Assembly: GCF_034432235.1 (NCBI RefSeq)
Contig: NZ_DAOUCJ010000073.1
Coordinates: 1-16,971 of the forward strand
DNA from: Thermoflexus sp.
GTDB taxonomy: Bacteria; Chloroflexota; Anaerolineae; Thermoflexales; Thermoflexaceae
Length of the DNA: 16,971 bases
Direction of reading: 5' to 3'
Shown in pieces: positions 1 through 7,405 of the stretch. Within the stretch, counting starts at the first letter, position 1. Every line of letters begins with the position of its first letter. The position numbers and the translations under genes were made by a program. The notes under the pieces were generated by a model. The model ran no database searches, was not told where the DNA came from, and saw only the letters and a list, made by a program, of their open reading frames with translations.

Positions 1-2
1 TG

Positions 3-311
3 GAGGTTCCCGAGGACCCGGAAGAATTTCGGCGATGGCTAAAGAAAATCAAATCCACTTCATCTGTAGCCAAAGCAGCGGGTTTCAAGAGCTGGCGTCC
101 GTTTGCCAAAAAGGCCCGTGCGTATCACCTAGGCTTTTTGGAAGACAAGATCATCGTAGCCATGTCAGGCCCTTCTAAGGGTGGGTGGCTGGTGTATGAT
201 CCGAAGAAGACGAAGGAGTTTCCTCCGGACACGCCGCTGGAGGAGGTGGTGCGGGTGATCTGGGAAGACATCCGCTCCACCCCAGAGTTGTGGGAAGAAG
301 ATGCGCCTTAA
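3..311 (+). CDS. Unrecognised protein, C-terminal part (5' end outside window)
   Basis: An open frame runs from the window edge to a TAA at 309-311 and gives 102 residues with no start codon needed, so the gene begins upstream. The product is soluble, with no membrane segment. It has a Lys/Arg-rich stretch (about residues 14-43), then a compact segment with LGFLEDKIIVAMSG and GGWLVYDP, and an acidic C-terminus ending EEDAP. I do not recognise the family. Its base composition is visibly less GC-rich than the downstream genes (many AAA, TCT, GTA and GCA codons), which suggests acquired DNA. An RHS-core remnant starts within about 60 nt of its stop, so it could be a cargo or immunity-type gene of an RHS locus, but that is inference from position only. 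The reading frame is convincing; the function is unknown. Confidence 0.6.
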   Translation, partial: EVPEDPEEFRRWLKKIKSTSSVAKAAGFKSWRPFAKKARAYHLGFLEDKIIVAMSGPSKGGWLVYDPKKTKEFPPDTPLEEVVRVIWEDIRSTPELWEEDAP

Positions 312-334
312 CAACGGCATAGCCGGGCTTGTAA

Positions 335-907
335 TTCCTTCGCGGCCTTCCCCGCAATGTCATTGGATGGGAGAGCGGCCTCTTCCCCACCGACCGCCGC
401 TTCACCGGCCAGCGGTGGGAGGGGGTGCTGGGCCTGTATGATTACCGGGCTCGCTTCTATGACCCGGTGTTGGGACGGTTCATCCAACCGGATCCCATTG
501 TCCCGGAGCCCGGGAACCCCCAGGCGCTCAACCGGTATGCCTATGTCTACAACAACCCCCTGCACTACACCGATCCCAGCGGGCATTGCCCCTGGTGCGG
601 GGTCATCGGATTTGGAGCTCTGATCGGCGCGGGGGTGAGCTACGGCTGGGCACAGAAGTCATCCGCGCAGCCATCCGAGGGGATCACCAGGAGCCGGCTC
701 AGGGGGTCGGAACGGGGTAACGGCCCCTTCCCCATCGAGACCGCTACGGGGCCGCCGCCCCTCCCCGATCCTCTAAACCCGCATCGATCGCCCGCAAGAG
801 TTTCCACACAAAGTCCTCTGTGCGGGCCACTACCTCCGGATCCACATTCTCATATACGTCCGATGGCTGATGCCAGTGGGGAAGCACGCCGTCCGGCCGC
901 AAATTGA
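335..907 (+). pseudogene. RHS-repeat-associated core domain fragment (remnant)
   Basis: From about position 368 this frame encodes the hallmark C-terminal end of the RHS core: WESG, TDRRFTGQR, GLYDYRARFYDPVLGRF, QPDPIVP, NRYAYVYNNPL and YTDPSGH (ending near 591). In intact RHS/YD-repeat proteins this block ends a very long repeat shell and is followed by a variable toxin tip. Here an in-frame TAA at 332-334 lies just upstream and there is no YD-repeat shell. The recognisable homology therefore begins abruptly and covers only about 75 residues. After it come about 20 hydrophobic, Gly-rich residues (ending about 652). The rest of the frame, to the TGA at 905-907, is low-complexity and overlaps the 3' end of the convergent peptidase gene, so it is probably not real protein. 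A GTG at 425 could start a shorter product, but there is no convincing ribosome site. It is best read as an RHS tip relic. Confidence 0.75.
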
Positions 908-1931
908 CGAAAGGGAGAACCCGCCAGCCCGCCCGAACGGCCGGCGCCCCATCGGTGTAGGCGCCCCGGAAGTTCGGCCAGCGATAGGCGCCGAGCTCCG
1001 GATGGCTGCGAGCGATCCCATCGGCCAGCGCGAGCAGCTCCGGGTCGCTGCGCAGGGGCCACAGCATCGTCTCCTGAACCAGATAACATGGGCCGCTCCC
1101 GGGACCGCCCAGGGTGTCCAGGACGATAAAAATGGGGCGCCCGAGGTCTGCATGCTGTCGGATGAAGGCGGCGGCCCCATAGGCGCCGACTTCCTCGCAA
1201 CCCGTGCACAGCGCCCATACCTCCGTGCGCTGAAGGGGCTCCCGACGAAGCCGCTCCGCCAGCGCCAGGACCATCCCGGCGCCGGTGGCGTTGTCGTTCG
1301 CGCCGCACGTGTAGGGCGTGAGGTCCGCCTGGACGGCGATGGCAAAGACCGCGGCGAGCAGCAGCCCCGGCAGCAGCGCCGGCAGGCCCCAGTTCGGGTT
1401 CCCGGTGATCGCGCCGATCAAAAACAGACCCCCGATCCCCACTGCCCCAGGAAGCCCCAGGGTCACCAGCATCCGGTAGATCGCCAGCGCTCGAAGGGAG
1501 GAAAACGCCCACGGCGTGCGATGGGTGTCCAGATGACCACACAGGATCACCCGTTGCTGGACCGGCCCGGCCGGCGGCAGGATGGCATAGACGTTCTGGC
1601 TTCGCCCCCTGGGAACCAGCCATCGGAGGGGGTTCGGCGTGAAGGTGAGCTCCAGCGCCGTGCAGAGGACCAGCAGGAAGAGGCCGAGGGCGGCGATCCA
1701 TCGGCCGCCGATGAAGAAAACCGGGAACATCAGGAGCATCCCCCCGGTGGCGATGGCGAAAGGACGCCATGCCGAGGTGGCGCTCACGAAAGGCTCCACC
1801 CGTGGCTCCAGCCCCAGCTCCCGGAACACGCGGACGGCATATTCCGCAGCTTTCCGCTCCGCGTCCGTGGTGCTTCCCCGGGGTCCGATGGTCCCCGTTA
1901 GATAGGCCACGTGGTCCATCGTGGAAGCCAT
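744..1931 (-). CDS. M28-family zinc aminopeptidase-like membrane protein
   Basis: This 395-residue protein has all the metal and catalytic positions of M28 (aminopeptidase Y/S type) peptidases: H133 and D135 in GHLDTHR, D213 in GANDNATGAG, E246-E247 in CEEVGA, D272 in VLDTLGG, and a C-terminal His (H352 or H354) in PHWHQPSD. The family normally hydrolyses N-terminal residues of peptides, using two zinc ions. The odd part is the membrane content. Hydrophobic stretches at about 58-95 (two segments) lie before the first metal ligands, and stretches at about 158-175 and 182-202 lie between H133/D135 and D213. No classical signal peptide is seen. The start at 1931 is chosen because GAGGAG sits five bases upstream; the ATG at 1919 is an alternative. 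The gene follows AOR after 103 nt that contain a long hairpin. Its stop overlaps the RHS remnant on the other strand. The substrate is unknown. Confidence 0.85.
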   Translation of the reverse strand: MASTMDHVAYLTGTIGPRGSTTDAERKAAEYAVRVFRELGLEPRVEPFVSATSAWRPFAIATGGMLLMFPVFFIGGRWIAALGLFLLVLCTALELTFTPNPLRWLVPRGRSQNVYAILPPAGPVQQRVILCGHLDTHRTPWAFSSLRALAIYRMLVTLGLPGAVGIGGLFLIGAITGNPNWGLPALLPGLLLAAVFAIAVQADLTPYTCGANDNATGAGMVLALAERLRREPLQRTEVWALCTGCEEVGAYGAAAFIRQHADLGRPIFIVLDTLGGPGSGPCYLVQETMLWPLRSDPELLALADGIARSHPELGAYRWPNFRGAYTDGAPAVRAGWRVLPFVNLRPDGVLPHWHQPSDVYENVDPEVVARTEDFVWKLLRAIDAGLEDRGGAAAP

Positions 1932-1981
1932 GGGCGCTCCTCGCTTTCGATGGAAGATCCTCCCACAGGCATCGCTTCTCC

Positions 1982-2016
1982 CATGGCGTGGGCCGTTCCG
2001 GATGGCCCACGCCATG
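1982..2016 (-). other. 13-bp perfect hairpin between AOR and the peptidase gene
   Basis: CATGGCGTGGGCC (1982-1994) and its exact reverse complement (2004-2016) flank a 9-nt loop. The hairpin lies 18 nt past the AOR stop and 50 nt before the peptidase start. No T-run follows on either strand, so it is not a textbook intrinsic terminator. It could be a processing or stability hairpin, or a U-tract-less terminator. Confidence 0.6.
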
Positions 2017-2034
2017 CAAAGCGCGGAGCCCCGT

Positions 2035-3930
2035 CTATTGCTCCAGCAACCATTCCAGCCCCAGCTCTCGAAGCTTCTCCGGCGCAGGCACCCCTTCCCG
2101 GGTCCAGCCCGCCAGCTCGTAATAGCGATCCAGGGCTCGCTCCATGGCTTCCCGATCCAGGGCCATGCCGGCGGTGGGGCCTGTTCCCTGCAGGGCTTTA
2201 AAGAATTTCTTCGGAAGCTGATCCGCCCGGCGATCCAGGCCTTCCCGCGCATTGAACCACCGCAGCATATTCAGACGGCGCTCCCCGATCCGCAACAGCT
2301 CCTCCAGGGTGAAATCCGTCCAGCCGGTCACCGCGCGGACCATCCGCACCGTCTCCTCAGGCCCGTAGAGGGTCCAGGCCGGGCCATACACGAACTGGCA
2401 CAATCCTGCTGAATCCAGAAATGAATAGAACAGCTGGGTGAGATAAGCGAAGCGGATTTTCTCATCGCTCAGGCTGTACAGAGGCTGGGGCTGGGTCAGA
2501 CCCAGGAGCGCCAGGCGCTGGAGGTAGAGATCCGAGGCGCCTTCCTCATACATGGGATCATGTTCGCTGGATTGATGGTCCGCGCCGAAGGGGTTCACCG
2601 CGTAGATCAGGCCGAGGGAGCGCTTGGCGTGGGGCATGTGGGCCGGGGCCTCCTGGTTCTTCACGGTGATCAGAAACTCATGGCCCTTCCCCAGCCGGTC
2701 GGCAGCCCGGGCGGAGCCTTCGGCCAGGACATCGCCGATGCCCTCCCGCTTCAGGATCATCTCCAGGAGGCGGAGCATCGCCTCCGGGTCGCCGAAGCGC
2801 AGCGGGAAGCCGATCTCCGCCTCGGTGAGGACCCCGTTCTCGAAACACTCCATCGCCCAGGCGATGGTCGCCCCGCAGGAGATGGTGTCTACCCCATACT
2901 GGTTGCACATCTGGTTAGCCAGGGCGATCGCATTCAGATCATCGATCCCACAATAGGAGCCGAAGGTCGCGATGGTTTCATACTCCGGCCCGCCGTAGAA
3001 CGGATCCACCTTTCGGCCGTTCCATTCCGTTTCCACCACCCGCTTGCAGCGGACGACGCAGGCATAGCAGGTGTCGCGTTCTTTGAGGATCGTTTCGGCC
3101 ATCCGTTCGCCGGTGATCTTCTCAAAACCCTCGAATTGCCCGGCGTTGTAGTTATAAGCGGGCAAAGTGCCAGCCATCTGCTGCCAGGCGACTACGCTGG
3201 CCGTCCCATAGAGGGCCAACCCCTGGACATCGGGGTTGTCCTCGATATGGCGGGCTCCCCACTGAGCCAGCTCCGCCAGCGCCTTCGGATCCGCGATCGC
3301 CACCCTTCGACGGCCCCGAACAGCGATGGCCTTCAGGTTCTTGGAGCCCATCACCGCCCCCATCCCGGTGCGGCCGTTGGCCCGATTGGACATGTTCATA
3401 ATCGCTGCGAAACGAACGAGACGCTCGCCGGCCGGCCCGATCTGAGCGATTTCGATCTGATCGTCCCCCAGCTCCTCCTGAAGCATCCGCTCCGCCTCGC
3501 CGGTGATCCGACCCCACAGGTGAGCGGCATCCCGCAGCTCGGCCTCGCCGTCATGGATCCAGAGATAAACGGGCTTGGGGGCGCGGCCCCGGATCACCAG
3601 CCCATCGAACCCCGCGTATTTCAGCTCCGCCGGGAAGAAACCCCCGCTCTGGGAATCCCCGATGGCACCCGTGAGGGGGGATTTGGCGTTCGCCATCAGG
3701 CGGGATTGCCCGGAGATCGGCGCCCCAGTGAGGGGGCTGAGGAAGAGGGTGAGGATGTTGCGGGGATCAAAGGGATCAACGCCTGGAGGCATCTCTCGCA
3801 GGATGTAGTAAAGCCCCATCGCGCTGCCGCCCATATAGGTGCGATAAAACGATTCCGGCGGCGTCTCCACCCACAGGCGGCCTTCCGTAAGATCCACGTG
3901 GAGAATACGGCCCGCATATCCGTAAGCCAT
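2035..3930 (-). CDS. aor: Aldehyde ferredoxin oxidoreductase (tungsten pterin, 4Fe-4S)
   Basis: This 631-residue protein is the usual length for the AOR family, which oxidises aldehydes to carboxylates and passes electrons to ferredoxin using a tungsten bis-pterin and one [4Fe-4S] cluster in the cytoplasm. It opens with the family N-terminus (MAYGYAGRILHVDLTEG). It then shows AOR_N features: GQSRLMANAKSPLTGAIGDS (72-91) and GRTGMGAVMGSKNLKAI (186-202). The cluster ligands are C288, C291 and C295 (CYACVVRC), with the fourth, C511, in DSAGLC. As far as I recall, the first three match the numbering of Pyrococcus furiosus AOR. The start at 3930 has AGGAGG 6-7 nt upstream. It follows the DUF402 gene by 42 nt, suggesting one transcript. 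No ferredoxin or MoaD-like partner is adjacent. Sequence alone cannot separate AOR from related aldehyde or benzoyl-CoA-type members, so substrate is open; mobA at 13466 is a thematic partner only. Confidence 0.95.
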   Translation of the reverse strand: MAYGYAGRILHVDLTEGRLWVETPPESFYRTYMGGSAMGLYYILREMPPGVDPFDPRNILTLFLSPLTGAPISGQSRLMANAKSPLTGAIGDSQSGGFFPAELKYAGFDGLVIRGRAPKPVYLWIHDGEAELRDAAHLWGRITGEAERMLQEELGDDQIEIAQIGPAGERLVRFAAIMNMSNRANGRTGMGAVMGSKNLKAIAVRGRRRVAIADPKALAELAQWGARHIEDNPDVQGLALYGTASVVAWQQMAGTLPAYNYNAGQFEGFEKITGERMAETILKERDTCYACVVRCKRVVETEWNGRKVDPFYGGPEYETIATFGSYCGIDDLNAIALANQMCNQYGVDTISCGATIAWAMECFENGVLTEAEIGFPLRFGDPEAMLRLLEMILKREGIGDVLAEGSARAADRLGKGHEFLITVKNQEAPAHMPHAKRSLGLIYAVNPFGADHQSSEHDPMYEEGASDLYLQRLALLGLTQPQPLYSLSDEKIRFAYLTQLFYSFLDSAGLCQFVYGPAWTLYGPEETVRMVRAVTGWTDFTLEELLRIGERRLNMLRWFNAREGLDRRADQLPKKFFKALQGTGPTAGMALDREAMERALDRYYELAGWTREGVPAPEKLRELGLEWLLEQ

Positions 3931-3972
3931 GGCTGCCCTCCTGGTTTACAGGGTGAAGCATGTGGATCCTGT

Positions 3973-4491
3973 TCAAAATCCGCGCGATGAAATTTGATGG
4001 AAGGGAGGCTCTCGTCGGTGAACCTTTCCCATCAAATCCCGAAGGGCTTCCCGCGCGGACGCGTAGGCCTGTGGATCCCGTTCCTGCAAGCTCAACGCCT
4101 CAAACTCCTCCTCATCCAGAACCAGAACCTCCCCCGTCGGCGTCACGAAGAGATCCAGCGCCAAGTCCCGGATCTCGATCTCATCCTCCGAGACCTGCGG
4201 GGGATATGTGATGTCGCAATACCAGCCCTTTAACCGATCGTCCCCATGGCTATGGATCTCATAGATCACAAACCAGCGGCCCGGGAAGAAATACTCAACG
4301 AACCGATCCTGGGGTTCCAGACGCACGTAACCCAGATCCAGCGGAGGGCGCTCCCAGAAGGCCTCCACCACCAGCGCCTCGGGAGCCGCGCGGGTGAGAC
4401 GCCCGGCGTAAACCACACGCAACCGGCCGTCCGCTGTCAGCCGCCGCACCCGGACGGGCCGGGGAGCCTGGGCGCTCAATCCGGGCCCCAC
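3973..4491 (-). CDS. DUF402 domain protein (FAU-1/Ntdp-like)
   Basis: This 172-residue protein carries the DUF402 pattern: FFPGRWFVIYEIH (68-80), KGWYCDITYPP (88-98), an acidic segment IRDLALDLFVTPTG (107-120), and VLDEEEFEAL (124-133). Characterised DUF402 proteins include nucleoside tri-/diphosphatases of Gram-positive bacteria and the RNA-binding domain of archaeal FAU-1; which role applies here cannot be told. The start is uncertain. GTG at 4491 has GGAGG seven bases upstream and overlaps the end of the CBS gene by 16 nt. A TTG at 4479 would overlap the CBS stop codon directly and shorten the protein by four residues. Both starts imply translational coupling to the CBS gene. It is followed by AOR. 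It is cytoplasmic, with no membrane segment. Confidence 0.82.
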   Translation of the reverse strand: MGPGLSAQAPRPVRVRRLTADGRLRVVYAGRLTRAAPEALVVEAFWERPPLDLGYVRLEPQDRFVEYFFPGRWFVIYEIHSHGDDRLKGWYCDITYPPQVSEDEIEIRDLALDLFVTPTGEVLVLDEEEFEALSLQERDPQAYASAREALRDLMGKVHRREPPFHQISSRGF

Positions 4492-4892
4492 CCCCGTTCC
4501 TCCACCGCCTGGAAGATGTCCGTGTCGCTCACGATACCGACAGGCTTCCCATCCTGCATCACCACCGCCCGCCGGATGTTGGCGTCCAGCATGATCAGGG
4601 AGCACTGCCGGATGGTGGTATCCGGGGAAACGGTGATCAGAGGCGCGCTCATCAGATCCCGGACCTTCAGTCCTTTCAGGGGCCGATCGGCGGCAACCAC
4701 TTTCTTCAGGATATCCCGCTTGGTCATGATCCCCCACGTCCCGTGAGGTCCTTCCGGCTCCACCACCACGCTGGAGATGCCCTTCTGAACCATCAGATGC
4801 AACGCGTCCTCCACGGGCATATCCGGGGGGACGGTCACCACGGGGGAGGTCATGATCTCAGCGACGGTATAGGGTTTGGGCTTGCGCTCCAT
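4476..4892 (-). CDS. Tandem CBS-domain protein
   Basis: This 138-residue protein consists of little more than one CBS pair (Bateman module). CBS1 spans about residues 8-68, with VAEIMTSPVVTVPPD and GIMTKRDIL. CBS2 spans about 75-132, with VRDLMSAPLITVSPD and GIVSDTDIF. Such modules usually bind adenosine nucleotides (AMP, ATP, SAM and related) and act as sensors of energy state. As a stand-alone protein it has no catalytic domain and presumably regulates a partner. The ATG at 4892 has AGGGG about seven bases upstream. It is the first gene of a run with the DUF402 protein (overlapping) and AOR, so the partner may be one of these; that is inference. A TATAAT box and a 12-bp palindrome sit just upstream. 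Confidence 0.92.
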   Translation of the reverse strand: MERKPKPYTVAEIMTSPVVTVPPDMPVEDALHLMVQKGISSVVVEPEGPHGTWGIMTKRDILKKVVAADRPLKGLKVRDLMSAPLITVSPDTTIRQCSLIMLDANIRRAVVMQDGKPVGIVSDTDIFQAVEERGWGPD

Positions 4893-4901
4893 CGCCACCC
4901 C

Positions 4902-4913
4902 TTTCGATCGAAA
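4902..4913. promoter_or_regulatory. 12-bp perfect palindrome at the CBS gene leader (possible operator)
   Basis: TTTCGATCGAAA is its own reverse complement. It lies between the TATAAT box (4927-4932) and the CBS start (4892) and abuts the ribosome binding site. That is where a repressor dimer could block transcription or translation. The palindrome is seen directly; its role is inferred. Confidence 0.4.
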
Positions 4914-4926
4914 TGGTTCGCATAAA

Positions 4927-4932
4927 ATTATA
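4927..4932 (-). promoter_or_regulatory. Candidate -10 box of the CBS-DUF402-AOR run
   Basis: The minus strand reads TATAAT here, in a small AT-rich island within GC-rich DNA. It would give a leader of about 28 nt before the CBS start. No good -35 match is seen at 16-18 nt spacing, so an activator or extended contacts may be needed. Confidence 0.45.
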
Positions 4933-5069
4933 AGCGACTCCAGCGGAAGGCAGGTGGAAGGGCAGATGGGCCTTGCGGAAACGCCATCCGGAGCGATCTT
5001 GCGATGGCGTGGAGGAACCCCCCGAAGCTCGAACACAACCGGATAAAGCCCTGGGTCCAGAGGCACATC

Positions 5070-6380
5070 ATGCGATTGCGGATCCGACCAGCGACTCGAT
5101 TGAAAGGCACCATGCACGTCCCGGGAGACAAATCCCTCTCCCACCGGGCGCTGCTGTTTGGAGCCCTGGCCGATGGGGTCTCTGAGCTGAAGGGCTGGCT
5201 TCCGGCCGCCGATTGTGAGGCGACCCTCCGTTGTGTCCGCGCCCTGGGGATTGATGTGGAGCGGCCCGCCTGGGAGCACCTGATCGTTCACGGCGGCGGC
5301 CTGAAGGGATTCCGGCCGGCCCCTGGCCCTCTGGATTGCGGCGGCTCCGGGACCACGATGCGGCTCCTGATGGGGATGCTCGCCGGATTCCCCTTCCCCA
5401 GCACGCTGGTAGGGAACCCTCAGCTCTCCCGGCGCCCGATGGAGCGGGTGGCCCGGCCATTGCGCCAGATGGGCGCGGAAGTCATTACCACGGAGGGGCA
5501 CGCGCCCGTCTATGTGCGCGGTGGCTCGCTCCAGGGCATCCGCTACGAGCTCCCCATCGCCAGCGCTCAGGTGAAATCGGCTATCCTCCTGGCCGGGCTT
5601 TACGCGGATCGCCCGACGACGGTCATCGAGCCCGCTCCCTCGCGGGATCACACCGAACGCTTGCTCAGGGCGATGGGCGTTTCCATCCAACGGGATGGAA
5701 ACGCCGTCACCATTGAGCCGACGGAGCGATTGCGGCCGGTTTCCCTGACCATCCCCGGCGATCCGTCCTCCGCGGCCTTCCTCATCGCGGCCGCCTTGCT
5801 GGTTCCGGGCTCATGGGTGCAGATCCCCGGGGTCCTGCTCAACCCCACACGTCTGGGATGGGTGGACGCATGGCAGGAGATGGGCGCGCCGATCCAGGTG
5901 ATCCCGGAGGGCGAAGCCGGCGGGGAACCGGTGGGGCGCCTGCAGGCCACGGCGGCCAGCCGCCTGCAGGCGATCGAAATCACAGGGGCCATGGTTCCCC
6001 GGATGATCGATGAGTTCCCCATCTTCGCCGTGGTCGCCACCCAGGCGGAGGGGATCACCCGGGTCCGCGATGCGGCGGAATTGCGCGTCAAGGAAAGCGA
6101 CCGCATCGCCGCCATCGCCATGGAACTGCGCCGTATGGGCGCGCGGATCGAGGAGCATCCGGATGGCTTCACCGTCTATGGGCCCACTCCTTTGCGCGGG
6201 GCCGTTGTCCACAGCCATGGGGATCATCGCTTAGCTATGGCCCTCACGGTCGCCGGGTTGATCGCCGATGGGGAAACCCTCGTGGAGGATGCGGCCTGCA
6301 TCGCCGACAGCTTCCCGGGTTTCGTGGAAACCATTCAGGCCCTCGGCGCGGAGATCGAGGTAGAGGCCGTTTACGAATGA
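5070..6380 (+). CDS. aroA: 3-phosphoshikimate 1-carboxyvinyltransferase (EPSP synthase)
   Basis: This 436-residue enzyme transfers the enolpyruvyl group of PEP to shikimate 3-phosphate, the sixth step of the shikimate pathway, in the cytoplasm. Visible signatures are PGDKSLSHRALLFGAL (18-33; K21 and R26), CGGSGTTMRLL (90-100), RRPMERVARPL (121-131), ASAQVKSAILLAGL (164-177), RDHTERLLRAMG (192-203), GDPSSAAFLIAAAL (230-243), MIDEFPIFAV with the catalytic D314, KESDRI (341-346) and HGDHRLAM (383-390). The PGDKSxSHR form resembles Bacillus-type rather than E. coli-type enzymes. The Gly of the SGT loop is kept, so no target-site change of the classical glyphosate-tolerance kind is apparent. The ATG at 5070 is chosen because the family N-terminus (MRLRIRPATRLKG) begins there; an upstream ATG at 5004 adds non-conserved residues. 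It is a single gene, divergent from the CBS run and convergent with the lipid-kinase gene, with a 25-nt gap. Confidence 0.97.
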   Translation: MRLRIRPATRLKGTMHVPGDKSLSHRALLFGALADGVSELKGWLPAADCEATLRCVRALGIDVERPAWEHLIVHGGGLKGFRPAPGPLDCGGSGTTMRLLMGMLAGFPFPSTLVGNPQLSRRPMERVARPLRQMGAEVITTEGHAPVYVRGGSLQGIRYELPIASAQVKSAILLAGLYADRPTTVIEPAPSRDHTERLLRAMGVSIQRDGNAVTIEPTERLRPVSLTIPGDPSSAAFLIAAALLVPGSWVQIPGVLLNPTRLGWVDAWQEMGAPIQVIPEGEAGGEPVGRLQATAASRLQAIEITGAMVPRMIDEFPIFAVVATQAEGITRVRDAAELRVKESDRIAAIAMELRRMGARIEEHPDGFTVYGPTPLRGAVVHSHGDHRLAMALTVAGLIADGETLVEDAACIADSFPGFVETIQALGAEIEVEAVYE

Positions 6381-6405
6381 AGGTGCGAGCGCCCGGGAAG
6401 AGGAG

Positions 6406-7356
6406 TTATGGTTCCTGAAACAGGCCCGCAGGGGCCGTCGGTGGAACCAGGATTCGCAGGGATCGGGGGACGACCTCGAAGGCCATGGGGGTATAGCCAA
6501 TGGGTTCCCCATCCACCTGGACCGGGACAACCGGGCGGGTCTCGACGACCACGTGACGCCCGACGAAGAATTTGACCGCCGGATCCTGGAGATGGCGCCC
6601 CCCGAAGACGTTGAAGAAATGGCGGATCGCCCACGGCAGCCCCATCCCCCGAAACACGCAAATGTTGAGATATCCATCGTCCAGCACGGCCTGGGGGGCG
6701 ATGCGCACCAGGCCCCCATACAGCTGGGCGTTCGCCACCAGAACCACCAGGGTGCGCCCCTTCACCCGGCGGCGGCCATCCACGATGACCGTGGCCCGCA
6801 TGGCCGGGAAATCCCTGGCGATCATGGCGGCGGCGATCAGGTAAGCCAGGGCCCCCAAACGCTTGGTGTTCCGGGTCCGGGGTTCCATCTGCTGGGCCAC
6901 CTGCGCATCCAGACCGATGCCCGCCCACAGAAGGAAGTAACGACCGTTGGCCCTCCCCACGTCAATCGTATGTTCCCGCGCGGCCTCCAGGAGATGCGCA
7001 GCCACCTGAATCCGAAGCGGATGGACGAGAGGGTAAACCGGGAGGCCCAGCTGCCTGGCCCATACGTTGCCAGTCCCCACCGGCAGGACGCCCAGAGCGG
7101 CCGGCATTCCGACCAGGCCGTTCGCCACCTCGTTGACGGTGCCGTCTCCCCCCGCGGCGATCACCCATTCGAATCCCTCCAGGGCAGCCTCGTGGGCCAG
7201 ATCGGTAGCCATCCCCGGACGCTCCGTGATCCGTAGGAGGACGGACCATCCGCGCTCCTCCTGCCATTTACGGGCCACCGCCTGGACCTCCCGAAGCATC
7301 TCCCGGGGGCCGGCGGCCGGATTGTAGATGATCATGACGTGTCTGGAGCGAGCCAT
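6406..7356 (-). CDS. Diacylglycerol/sphingosine kinase-like (YegS/BmrU family) protein
   Basis: This 316-residue protein has the DAGK catalytic domain at its N-terminus: IIYNPAAG (9-16), the nucleotide-binding VIAAGGDGTVNEVANGL (65-81; GGDGT at 69-73) and LPVGTGNVWAR (91-101). The C-terminal half holds the beta-sandwich with QLYGGLVRIAPQAVLDDGYL and VQVDGEP, typical of YegS/BmrU-type lipid kinases. These phosphorylate diacylglycerol or related lipids with ATP at the inner membrane face; the exact lipid is not deducible. The start at 7356 has a GGGGAAGGGA tract upstream. It lies 49 nt downstream of uvrB on the same strand, with a strong hairpin between, so co-transcription is possible but may be attenuated. 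Its 3' end converges on aroA. Confidence 0.92.
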   Translation of the reverse strand: MARSRHVMIIYNPAAGPREMLREVQAVARKWQEERGWSVLLRITERPGMATDLAHEAALEGFEWVIAAGGDGTVNEVANGLVGMPAALGVLPVGTGNVWARQLGLPVYPLVHPLRIQVAAHLLEAAREHTIDVGRANGRYFLLWAGIGLDAQVAQQMEPRTRNTKRLGALAYLIAAAMIARDFPAMRATVIVDGRRRVKGRTLVVLVANAQLYGGLVRIAPQAVLDDGYLNICVFRGMGLPWAIRHFFNVFGGRHLQDPAVKFFVGRHVVVETRPVVPVQVDGEPIGYTPMAFEVVPRSLRILVPPTAPAGLFQEP

Positions 7357-7372
7357 CGTCCCTTCCCCTGTC

Positions 7373-7394
7373 GGGCAACTGCCCGCAGTTGCCC
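7373..7394 (-). other. 9-bp GC-rich hairpin between uvrB and the lipid-kinase gene
   Basis: GGGCAACTG (7373-7381) pairs perfectly with CAGTTGCCC (7386-7394) around a 4-nt loop. It lies 11 nt past the uvrB stop and 16 nt before the next start. There is no T-run, so it may be an attenuator or RNA-stability element, or a copy of a dispersed palindromic repeat. Confidence 0.6.
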
Positions 7395-7405
7395 TACGAT
7401 CTCCC

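Noticed and set aside
425..907. An intact RHS gene starting at GTG 425
   Set aside because: The conserved core already begins upstream near 368, a stop precedes it at 332-334, and the 3' half overlaps the peptidase gene with non-conserved sequence; a relic is more likely.
2560..3990. Long plus-strand open frame opposite AOR
   Set aside because: Shadow of the AOR codon pattern; no recognisable motif, no ribosome site.
6381..6405. Terminator between the convergent aroA and lipid-kinase genes
   Set aside because: The 25-nt gap holds no stem and no T-run.
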